NCBI GenBank assembly: GCA_028708095.1
Contig: JAQVZQ010000005.1
Span: 1-33,457 of the forward strand
Direction: 5' to 3'
Source: Dysgonamonadaceae bacterium
Lineage (GTDB): Bacteria > Bacteroidota > Bacteroidia > Bacteroidales > Dysgonomonadaceae
DNA: 33,457 nt
Of this stretch, positions 26,927 through 33,457 are shown piece by piece. Under the pieces are notes generated by a model. That model searched no databases. It had not been told where the DNA came from and worked only from the letters and a program-made list of their open reading frames with translations. Both the position numbers and the translations under genes were made by a program. Within the stretch, counting starts at the first letter, position 1; every line of letters begins with the position of its first letter.

Positions 26927-28555
26927 ATGAAGAAATATATGAAAAATAAAAACTTACTTTCGATAATTGCTTTTGTTAGCTTTGTGTTGATGTTCGCCGG
27001 ATGTAGCGATTTAGACACATTGCCAGGAGGTGATGAAGTTACTTCTTCTCAAAAAGAAGATGTTTACGACCGCAATCCCGATAGAGCTGAAGCAGGTGTA
27101 AACGCAATTTTTGCTCAGTTCAATCAATTTACACCCAATAAAGATGCATTTGGCGACGTTGAACGACACAATGACATAGGATATCCATCCATTATGCTTT
27201 TTACGGATGCTAATGGTAACGACGTTGTATCAGAGGACAATGGATATAATTGGATGGGATTTAACTTGGAATTTACTGATAGATCCTATACTTCAAGAGA
27301 AGTTCAAATTGTTTGGAATAATTTTTATTCTATGATCTATACAGCAAATAGTGTGATTGGTGCTAATGATCCTGAAACAGAAGACCCAACCAGCCAGTAT
27401 TACTTAGCGCAAGGTTTATCTGCTCGTGCTTTTAGTTACTTTGGACTTGCTCAATTGTTTCAATTTAATTACAAAGGAAATGAGTCAAAACCAGCTGTGC
27501 CTTTGGTTACAGATAAAAATGCTGATGAGATAGGTTTAGTGGGAGGAGCTCCACGTGCTACTGTTGAAGAAGTGTATACTCAAATTCTTTCTGACCTTAA
27601 CTTAGCTATCGAACTACTTGAGTCTGCTGAAAAAGGTGGAGTTACTCCTAAAGACAAAAGATATGTAAGTTTAGCAGTTGCTTATGGATTGCGTGCGCGT
27701 GTTCATTTAACTATGCACAAATACCCTGAAGCTGGAAATGATGCAAGCAGTGCAATTACTGAATCTGGTGCAGAACCATCGAGTTTGGATGAAGCTAGCA
27801 AACTATCTTTTATTGATGCTAAAGAAGAAGACAACTGGATGTGGGGTATTATTATAGCAGAAACAGACCGTGTTGTTACTTCAGGTATTGTTAACTGGTA
27901 TTCTCACATGGGTTCATTTAATGGGAATGGTTATTCAACTGTTTCAAAAGGTCTTCAAATAAATAAGAAACTTTATAAATCAATACCCGATTCAGATGTG
28001 AGAAAAGGATGGTGGATAAATGAGAATAAAGTATCTTATAACCTAACAGAAGAGCAACAAGATTTTATAGATGGTATTGGTTACGCACCTTTCACGCAAG
28101 TGAAATTTGGACCTTATAAGAATGAAGTAGGTACATCTACAAATGCAAGTGATATTCCATTGATGCGTATCGAGGAGATGTATCTTATCAAAGCAGAAGC
28201 TGATGGTATGAACGGTAATAGTGGCTCCCTTGAAAGTTTTATTCAAGAATATCGCGATCCAGATTATACCTTTAGTGGAACAGCTGCACAAATACAAGAA
28301 GAAGTTTTTCGTCAACGCAGAATTGAACTGTGGGGTGAAGGATTGAGCTGGTACGATATTATGAGACTAAATAAAGGAGTTGATCGTCGTGGTGGAGGAT
28401 ATCCAAATGCGACAATGATATTCAACATTCCATCTGGAAGTGATATTTTACTTTGGAGAATACCTGAAGCTGAAATTCAAGCAAATCCTGTTATTTCAGA
28501 AGCAGATAATAACCCATCGGCTCCAGCTCCCAGTCCTGTAGCTGATAATTCTTAA
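26927..28555 (+). CDS. SusD/RagB-type surface lipoprotein
   Basis: This 542-residue lipoprotein has lipidation at C26 (LMFAGC); a start at the Met four residues in is also possible. Family signatures are LAQGLSARAFSYFGLAQLFQF with PAVPLVTDKN about 20 residues further on, and the C-terminal RQRRIELWGEGLSWYDIMRLNKG. It is the substrate-capturing lid of the preceding SusC. The C-terminus ends in a Pro/Ala/Ser-rich stretch (PSAPAPSPVADNS) that looks disordered. It is followed 21 bp later by a third lipoprotein gene. Confidence 0.94.
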   Translation: MKKYMKNKNLLSIIAFVSFVLMFAGCSDLDTLPGGDEVTSSQKEDVYDRNPDRAEAGVNAIFAQFNQFTPNKDAFGDVERHNDIGYPSIMLFTDANGNDVVSEDNGYNWMGFNLEFTDRSYTSREVQIVWNNFYSMIYTANSVIGANDPETEDPTSQYYLAQGLSARAFSYFGLAQLFQFNYKGNESKPAVPLVTDKNADEIGLVGGAPRATVEEVYTQILSDLNLAIELLESAEKGGVTPKDKRYVSLAVAYGLRARVHLTMHKYPEAGNDASSAITESGAEPSSLDEASKLSFIDAKEEDNWMWGIIIAETDRVVTSGIVNWYSHMGSFNGNGYSTVSKGLQINKKLYKSIPDSDVRKGWWINENKVSYNLTEEQQDFIDGIGYAPFTQVKFGPYKNEVGTSTNASDIPLMRIEEMYLIKAEADGMNGNSGSLESFIQEYRDPDYTFSGTAAQIQEEVFRQRRIELWGEGLSWYDIMRLNKGVDRRGGGYPNATMIFNIPSGSDILLWRIPEAEIQANPVISEADNNPSAPAPSPVADNS

Positions 28556-28575
28556 ACAACTTAAATTTACAAATT

Positions 28576-30123
28576 ATGAAAATAATGAGAAAAATATACT
28601 TATTGGGATTTTTGATTGGCTTGATTGCTTTCGTAGGCTGTTCTGAAGACGATCTTGTAACGCCCACTCCATCGCCCGAAGCACCAGCTGGAACACAAGG
28701 TGTTTATTTCCCAACTTCAAACAAATCAGCAGTGGAGTTAATGCCTGTTGATCCTACTGAGTTTGAAATGACAATTGCTCGTACAGTTTCAAGCGGTGCG
28801 GTTGATGTTCCAATTAATGTAGAGGTAAATGATGACGATGTTTTTGTAGTTCCTTCATCCGTTAGTTTCGCAGAAGGTGAAACAGAAAAGACTTTTAAGA
28901 TTACTTTCCCTACCGCTGCAGAAGGTATAACATACAACTTGAAATTGAACGTTGAAGGGGAAGAGTTTGTTAATCCATATATTACAGGTCTTTCTTATGT
29001 ATCAACTAATGCAACCAGAGTTAAATGGGAAGCTGTTGAAGAGCCAATGGTGTATATGGATGGTTCTTTTTCTGCGGGTTGGGGTATATCACATATTCCA
29101 ATGTATGTGCATGCTGAAAAAGCAGTACTTGGTAGCGTAGTGCGTTATCGATTTAAAAATGCTTATAAAGTACCAACAGGTGCAGATGATGATGGTATTT
29201 ATGACGGTTTCCCTTTTAATGATCCAGGAGATTTTATTGAAGGTGAGTACTTAACTATTGTTGAAATTGGTGGAGAAAATGGAAAGGCTGATGAAGTTTT
29301 TATGCCTGCTCATGATATAGGTGTTGATTGGGGATATGGTATGATTTCTACTGGTTCTGTTTTTGGTAATCTTTCTGAAAAGAAAGAGGATTTTCCATTA
29401 GGGATATTAAAAGATAGTATAATCACTTTCCCAGAAAACTCATTGTTTCATGGCGATAATGATGGAAAATACCCTGCTCCTTTACCAACAATTATTTATC
29501 TTTCAAAAAATGTGTACATAGCTGCAAATCTAAAAATAGAGAGCTTCAATGACATTGAATATGAAGATGATGCTGTTGAAACAGGAACATTTATATCAGC
29601 GGCTACAAGCGATACTACTTTGCTACAGATAATGGTGAAAGCGATTGATATAGATGAAGAGAACAAGGATAGTGAATATAAAGATTTATTCTATCTCCCA
29701 AATCTGTATGAAGAAGACTTTGGTCTCGCTTTTTATTACTCAGAAGAAGCAGGTATTTCTATACCAAAGGACCAGCCAACAGGTATGAGTTTTTTAGGAA
29801 AAAAAGTATTCGTTTCTATGAGTCGTGATATCAAGTCTGGTCTTATTATAGGATCTGAAGAAGTGTATGATGAAGATTTGGATGAAGATGATGATGATTA
29901 TGATCCAAATGCAGGCAAAGATAGATATGTATTTGGGTTAAACTTCCATTATAAAGATGGTACAAATCTTGGTAATTTTAAAGAAGTTCTGCTATTATCA
30001 AACGAAGATGAAATTACTCCAATGATGCTTGGAAGAAAAGGTGTTGACTATCGCTTTGAAATTCAAAGTAAAGTATCACCAAAATCCTTGACAAAGAACG
30101 TTCAAAGAGATATCTTATTTTAA
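28576..30123 (+). CDS. Large surface lipoprotein of the second susCD operon
   Basis: This 515-residue protein has a lipoprotein signal ending in FVGC (C22), then a Pro-rich linker (TPTPSPEAPAG). A beta-sandwich of the Calx-beta/immunoglobulin-like type covers about 40-140, with the typical VPSSVSFAEGETEKTFKITFP. The remaining 350 residues are beta-rich and unfamiliar. A strongly acidic run around 428-443 (DEDLDEDDDDYDP) could bind calcium or be a flexible spacer. Position third after susCD suggests a SusE/SusF-like surface binding protein. No catalytic motif was seen. The operon terminator follows 32 bp later. Confidence 0.75.
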   Translation: MKIMRKIYLLGFLIGLIAFVGCSEDDLVTPTPSPEAPAGTQGVYFPTSNKSAVELMPVDPTEFEMTIARTVSSGAVDVPINVEVNDDDVFVVPSSVSFAEGETEKTFKITFPTAAEGITYNLKLNVEGEEFVNPYITGLSYVSTNATRVKWEAVEEPMVYMDGSFSAGWGISHIPMYVHAEKAVLGSVVRYRFKNAYKVPTGADDDGIYDGFPFNDPGDFIEGEYLTIVEIGGENGKADEVFMPAHDIGVDWGYGMISTGSVFGNLSEKKEDFPLGILKDSIITFPENSLFHGDNDGKYPAPLPTIIYLSKNVYIAANLKIESFNDIEYEDDAVETGTFISAATSDTTLLQIMVKAIDIDEENKDSEYKDLFYLPNLYEEDFGLAFYYSEEAGISIPKDQPTGMSFLGKKVFVSMSRDIKSGLIIGSEEVYDEDLDEDDDDYDPNAGKDRYVFGLNFHYKDGTNLGNFKEVLLLSNEDEITPMMLGRKGVDYRFEIQSKVSPKSLTKNVQRDILF

Positions 30124-30154
30124 GAAGCTTTATAAAAACGTTTATTTATAATTG

Positions 30155-30187
30155 AAAGGGAATGTCTTAATTGGCATTCCCTTTTTC
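30155..30187 (+). terminator. Terminator of the second susCD operon
   Basis: A 12-bp stem with one wobble (30155-30166 with 30173-30184), a 6-nt loop and a run of five T overlapping the stem end form a strong terminator. Confidence 0.92.
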
Positions 30188-30285
30188 AATAAATAGCTGT
30201 AGGTTATTTTTAATAATCTCGATTCATAAAGTCTTTCATTATTCAAAAATACCTCTCTACTTTCGTCTGATATCCTATAATTTCG

Positions 30286-30293
30286 TATTTTTG
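30286..30293 (+). promoter_or_regulatory. -7 element for cysS
   Basis: TATTTTTG matches TAnnTTTG, with TTTC about 21 bp upstream as a near -33 element. The leader would be about 80 nt. Confidence 0.5.
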
Positions 30294-30378
30294 TAAAGCA
30301 ACAGGAATTGCAGCAACATTTGATGCAGTTAATTGTTTACAAAGCAACTACAACACAAACTATTAAGAAACAATCAAC

Positions 30379-31854
30379 ATGGTTCAACAACAACTGGTAA
30401 TATACAATACACTTAGTCGCGAAAAAGAAGTTTTTAAACCCTTGCATGCTCCTCATGTAGGATTGTATGTGTGTGGACCTACTGTATATGGCGATCCGCA
30501 TCTGGGACATGCACGTCCAGCCATTACGTTCGACTTACTGTTTCGTTACTTGCAACACATTGGTTACAAAGTGCGATATGTACGCAACATTACCGATGTG
30601 GGACATTTGGAAAACGATGCTGATGAGGGTGAAGACAAAATTGGTAAGAAAGCACGTTTGGAAGAGTTAGAGCCAATGGAAGTAGTGCAATTTTACACCA
30701 ATAGCTATCACAAAGCAATGGACAAGCTGAATGTGTTGCGTCCTTCAATAGAGCCAAATGCATCGGGCCATGTGATGGAGCAAATAGAGATGACTCAAGA
30801 GATATTAGACAAAGGATTTGCTTATGAGAGCAATGGTTCGGTCTATTTTGATGTAGAGAAATATAACAAATCTCACCACTATGGCATATTATCAAGACGA
30901 GACATTGATGAGATGCTCGAAAATACACGTCAGTTGGATGGTCAAGACGAAAAACGAAAGAGTGTAGATTTCGCACTATGGAAGAAAGCCGCACCCGAGC
31001 ACATCATGCGTTGGAAATCTCCATGGAGTGAAGGCTTCCCCGGTTGGCACATAGAGTGCTCAGCGATGAGTACACGCTATTTGGGTGATCAGTTTGATAT
31101 ACATGGTGGAGGTTTAGATCTTTTGTTTCCTCATCACGAGTGTGAGATAGCACAAAACACGGTTACAAAAGGAGAACACGCTGTAAAGTATTGGATGCAC
31201 AACAATATGATTACGGTGAACGGCACAAAGATGGGTAAATCGATGGGCAACTTTATCAATTTGGATGAGTTCTTTGAAGGTACACATCGACTATTAGACA
31301 AACCATATTCACCGATGACAATTCGTTTCTTTATTCTTCAATCGCACTATCGCAGCATGGTTGATTTTAGTACAGACGCTATGCACGCTGCCGAAGTGGC
31401 AAAGAAAAGATTGTTGGATGCATCAAATCATATTGATAATATCCCAGTGAGCGATAGCTCAACAGTTGAAGTAAAATCATTGAAGCAGAAATGTTATGAT
31501 GCGTTGAATGATGATTTGAATACACCTATATTGCTATCTCACCTGTTTGAAGCTACACGTATAGTTAACTCTGCCATTGCGGGAATTGAGAAATTGTCGC
31601 AAGAAGACATAGATGAATTGAGCGATCTGTTTGAGATATTCTTGCACAACTTATTGGGCATCGAAGACGAATCGGCACTAAAAGACAGTAGCTACGAGGC
31701 ATTTGAAAAGGCCGTGGATATGCTTTTGGAAATGCGACAAGAAGCAAAAAAACAAAAGGATTGGGCTACGTCTGATAAAATTCGCAATCAATTGACTGAG
31801 GCTGGGTTTGTGATTAAGGACACTGCGGATGGGTTTGAGTGGAGTTTGGCTTAA
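30379..31854 (+). CDS. cysS: Cysteinyl-tRNA synthetase
   Basis: This 491-residue class I aminoacyl-tRNA synthetase charges tRNA-Cys. The HIGH motif is HLGH at 41-44, preceded by [11 protein letters not shown]. The zinc ligands correspond to C32, C227 (HIECSAM), H252 and E256 (PHHECEIAQ). The KMSKS loop is KMGKS at 284-288. A C-terminal helical DALR-type domain contains the anticodon-binding part ([10 protein letters not shown]). Length and all motifs are normal. It stands alone between the susCD operon and the transposon region. Confidence 0.98.
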   Translation: MVQQQLVIYNTLSREKEVFKPLHAPHVGLYVCGPTVYGDPHLGHARPAITFDLLFRYLQHIGYKVRYVRNITDVGHLENDADEGEDKIGKKARLEELEPMEVVQFYTNSYHKAMDKLNVLRPSIEPNASGHVMEQIEMTQEILDKGFAYESNGSVYFDVEKYNKSHHYGILSRRDIDEMLENTRQLDGQDEKRKSVDFALWKKAAPEHIMRWKSPWSEGFPGWHIECSAMSTRYLGDQFDIHGGGLDLLFPHHECEIAQNTVTKGEHAVKYWMHNNMITVNGTKMGKSMGNFINLDEFFEGTHRLLDKPYSPMTIRFFILQSHYRSMVDFSTDAMHAAEVAKKRLLDASNHIDNIPVSDSSTVEVKSLKQKCYDALNDDLNTPILLSHLFEATRIVNSAIAGIEKLSQEDIDELSDLFEIFLHNLLGIEDESALKDSSYEAFEKAVDMLLEMRQEAKKQKDWATSDKIRNQLTEAGFVIKDTADGFEWSLA

Positions 31855-31856
31855 TT

Positions 31857-31884
31857 GACAATGGACAAGTGACAATTGACAACT
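31857..31884 (+). repeat. Heptamer tandem repeat, four copies
   Basis: gacaatg, gacaagt, gacaatt, gacaact follow without gaps two bases after the cysS stop codon; the first five bases are invariant. Confidence 0.7.
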
Positions 31885-31931
31885 ATAAGCACAGTGATTG
31901 CGGTGTAAACCTTCGTTGTTTATTTTTTTCT

Positions 31932-31963
31932 CGCTAAGGTGCAAGGGTGTAAAGATGTTAAGT
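31932..31963 (+). repeat. Degenerate octamer repeat, four copies
   Basis: cgctaagg, tgcaaggg, tgtaaaga and tgttaagt run at an exact 8-bp period and resemble cgcaaaga runs at 8394 and 22869. Confidence 0.45.
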
Positions 31964-32011
31964 GTAGTGAGTGGTAGGAGATTATTTTGAAATTAAAGTG
32001 TAGATAGAGAG

Positions 32012-32371
32012 ATAATGCCACCCCTTTCGGGGTTTTAGGTGCTTTCTAATGTCATTAACTATAATAATTTCAGCCCTCCGGGCTTTAATAAATGCTATTT
32101 ATACTATTGAGGAAAGTTATATTGATTACTGATAAAAATAAAATTGTAACCTATTAAAGTTGAATAGACATTTTATTAATTGCTTAACTTCGCAAGAGAT
32201 GTTTTTTATTAATGAAATGATTTTATATAACGAATGCAATCACGCCGTGAATGGTTTTTAATAATTGCAATGATTTTGTATACAACAAACCCAACTCCGT
32301 AAGGAGTGCAATTATTATAGCACGAAATAATATAGTAACAACAGAACCCCATATGGGGTGGCATTATTTTA
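32012..32371. repeat. Hairpin-repeat module B, upstream of the transposase gene
   Basis: Two minus-oriented units (32012-32033, stem acccc/ggggt; 32059-32084, stem agccc/gggct) face plus-oriented units at 32293-32320 (actcc-gtaa-ggagt) and 32345-32371 (acccc-atat-ggggt). Two decayed plus units begin near 32186 and 32238. Starts step by 52-55 bp. The tails of the last two plus units point toward the transposase start at 32416. Confidence 0.85.
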
Positions 32372-32415
32372 AACAGATAATTATCTATAACTGATATCAA
32401 AAAAACAACCAAAAT

Positions 32416-32877
32416 ATGTCCAGAACATTCTCTCAAATTTATATACAAATCGTTTTTGCTGTTAAAGGACGTCAAAACCTAATTAGTGAAAGCTGGAAAT
32501 ATGATGTAAATAAATATATATCTGGTATTATTACCAATAAGGGACAGAAATCAATAATCGTGAACGGAATGCCAGATCATATTCATGCTTTTATCGGACT
32601 GAAGCCCTCTATGGCTATTTCAGATTTGGTTAGGGATATAAAAAACAATTCATCTAATTTCATTAACAAAAATAGGTTCGTAAAAGGTAAGTTTTCATGG
32701 CAAGAAGGTTATGGGTCATTTTCATATTCCCAATCTCATATTGAACAGGTTTACAATTACATATTAAATCAAGAGCAACATCATCACAAAAAGACATTTA
32801 AAGAAGAATACATCGAAATCCTTCAAAAGTTTCAAGTTGATTTTGATGAAAAATATTTATTTGAATGGATAGAATAA
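32416..32877 (+). CDS. HUH-type transposase (Y1_Tnp; IS200/IS605 or RAYT-like)
   Basis: This 153-residue protein has the single-tyrosine HUH nuclease fold (PF01797). The metal-binding HUH motif is PDHIHAFIGL with H55 and H57. The catalytic tyrosine is in VYNYILNQEQHH, most likely Y115 (YIxNQ). The sequence FSWQEGYGSFSYSQS is the usual intervening block. Such enzymes cut single-stranded DNA next to short hairpins. The gene has no TnpB partner. It sits between hairpin units whose tails point inward from both sides, and the first downstream unit overlaps its stop codon (32874). This layout fits a RAYT-type domesticated transposase with its repeats; a plain IS200-like element is the alternative. 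All key residues are present. Confidence 0.88.
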   Translation: MSRTFSQIYIQIVFAVKGRQNLISESWKYDVNKYISGIITNKGQKSIIVNGMPDHIHAFIGLKPSMAISDLVRDIKNNSSNFINKNRFVKGKFSWQEGYGSFSYSQSHIEQVYNYILNQEQHHHKKTFKEEYIEILQKFQVDFDEKYLFEWIE

Positions 32878-33138
32878 TGTCACCTCTCCGAGGTTCATGA
32901 AGCCTTTCATTATCCCGCATCTATAATAATTTCAGCCCTCCGGGCTTTAATAAAACAAGAGTAATCCCGAAGATGACATATTTGCAGAATATCAAAATAA
33001 TAGTATCACTAACCCCGCAAGGGGTGCTATTATTATAGTATATTGCAATCAAGTGTACACTAAACCCCGCAAGGGGTGACATTATTATTGCATATTCTTT
33101 TATTACTAAAAAAACCCATAAAGGTGATATAAATCAAC
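32874..33138. repeat. Hairpin-repeat module C, between transposase and deleted copy
   Basis: Minus units are at 32874-32894 (acctc/gaggt) and 32921-32946 (agccc/gggct). Plus units are at 33011-33038 and 33063-33090 (both acccc-gcaa-ggggt), with a decayed plus unit near 33113. Hairpin starts are 52 bp apart in both orientations. Positions 32868-33022 recur at 33178-33332 with seven mismatches. Confidence 0.9.
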
Positions 33139-33144
33139 TAAAAC

Positions 33145-33187
33145 ATGCCAAGAACATTTTCACAAATTTATATACAAGATAGAATAA
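33145..33187 (+). pseudogene. Internally deleted copy of the HUH transposase gene
   Basis: The first 11 codons (MPRTFSQIYIQ against MSRTFSQIYIQ) are joined directly to the last bases of the gene (gatagaataa at 33178). About 420 bp of coding sequence, including the HUH motif and catalytic tyrosine, are missing. In the new frame the gene's own stop is bypassed and reading continues into repeat sequence, so no function is expected. It keeps the flanking repeat units, as a non-autonomous derivative would. Confidence 0.85.
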
Positions 33188-33332
33188 TATCACCTCTCCG
33201 AGGTTCAGGAAGCCTTTTATTATCCAACAACTATAATAATTTCAGCCCTCCGGGCTTTTATAAAACAAGAGTAATCCCGAAGATGACATATTTGCAGAAT
33301 ATCAAAATAATAGTATCACTAACCCCGCAAGG
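33184..33332. repeat. Hairpin-repeat module D, truncated
   Basis: Minus units are at 33184-33204 and 33231-33256; a plus unit starts at 33321 and stops after aaccccgcaagg, inside its own hairpin. Together with the bases before it, this segment is a near copy of 32868-33022. Confidence 0.88.
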
Positions 33333-33457
33333 TAGGGTGTCCAATATAGTGTTCCTAAATTGAGGCTTTTTCCTGTGTTCTTTTCTTTGTTTTTCAACAA
33401 CTAATTTATTAATATAAACTTGTGTTTTATATGTAAAATAACTTGTGTATATTGCTG
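33333..33457. other. Unrelated sequence beyond a sharp repeat break
   Basis: From tagggtgtccaatatagtg onward the sequence no longer follows the repeat module. It contains no coding frame I trust. It could be the end of an insertion sequence whose body lies outside the window, or simply the native flank at a deletion joint. Confidence 0.35.

Larger units (their letters stand above)
31855..32415. other. Gene-free region between cysS and the transposase gene
   Basis: The region holds, in order, a 7-bp tandem repeat, a degenerate octamer run and hairpin-repeat module B. No T-run terminator for cysS is obvious, and no coding frame is convincing. Confidence 0.6.

Noticed and set aside
33011-33138. 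Short CRISPR-like array (28-nt hairpin repeats with about 24-nt variable gaps)
   Set aside because: Only two to four units occur per run, stems vary between units, units appear in both orientations and lie around an HUH transposase gene; no cas genes.
33145-33363. 72-codon open frame as a real gene
   Set aside because: Only the first 11 codons match the transposase; the rest is translated repeat and unrelated flank after a large deletion.
1-33457. tRNA, rRNA or known riboswitches
   Set aside because: I looked for cloverleaf-like and conserved aptamer sequences in the intergenic regions and saw none I could support by eye.

Overview
The window is AT-rich and reads as a chromosomal segment of a Bacteroidota bacterium, most likely a fermentative member of the Bacteroidales. 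Evidence: two SusC/SusD outer-membrane uptake pairs, lipoproteins with long hydrophobic signals ending in G-C, promoters of the Bacteroides type (TTTG, 19 bp, TAnnTTTG) and almost no Shine-Dalgarno sequences. I cannot name the genus.

Layout: (1) 1-1281, the 5' end of a leftward FAD-dependent oxidoreductase gene running off the window. (2) 1658-3661, ptb-buk, giving acyl-phosphate and ATP from acyl-CoA, closed by a hairpin terminator, then an ATP-grasp-like gene. (3) 5080-6747, a hipBA toxin-antitoxin pair with a palindromic operator candidate. (4) 6917-8290, a leftward M20 dipeptidase. (5) 8480-10815, a compact restriction-modification operon: XRE controller, m5C methyltransferase closely resembling M.HaeIII, and a HaeIII-like endonuclease. 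It has a perfect Bacteroides-type promoter overlapped by a palindrome. (6) 10840-12912, a secreted or periplasmic HEFGH metallopeptidase. (7) 13366-15437, sucC-sucD. (8) 15438-17005, a long gene-free stretch filled with repeats. (9) 17006-22728 and 23753-30123, two successive susC-susD-lipoprotein operons, each closed by a strong terminator and without any carbohydrate-active enzyme gene. (10) 30379-31854, cysS. (11) 31855-33332, a HUH-type (IS200/RAYT-like) transposase gene embedded in structured hairpin repeats, with an internally deleted copy beside it. The repeat pattern breaks off sharply at 33332.

The most unusual content is non-coding. First, a family of about 28-nt hairpin-plus-tail units (GNRA-type loops, stems that differ by compensated changes, tail like ATTATTATAG) is laid out at about 52-bp spacing in inverted modules (two minus-oriented units, then two to four plus-oriented units). 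One module lies downstream of sucCD; three more surround the transposase gene and its deleted copy. Second, a different family, with a 19-bp CTTTC-N9-GAAAG inverted repeat and a 22-bp linker, recurs with an exact 41-bp period in two arrays on either side of sucCD.

Metabolically, ptb-buk and sucCD are both substrate-level ATP modules working on acyl-CoA. The SusCD pairs, the two peptidases and the oxidoreductase fit a polymer- or peptide-scavenging anaerobe. The transported substrates cannot be told from the sequence.
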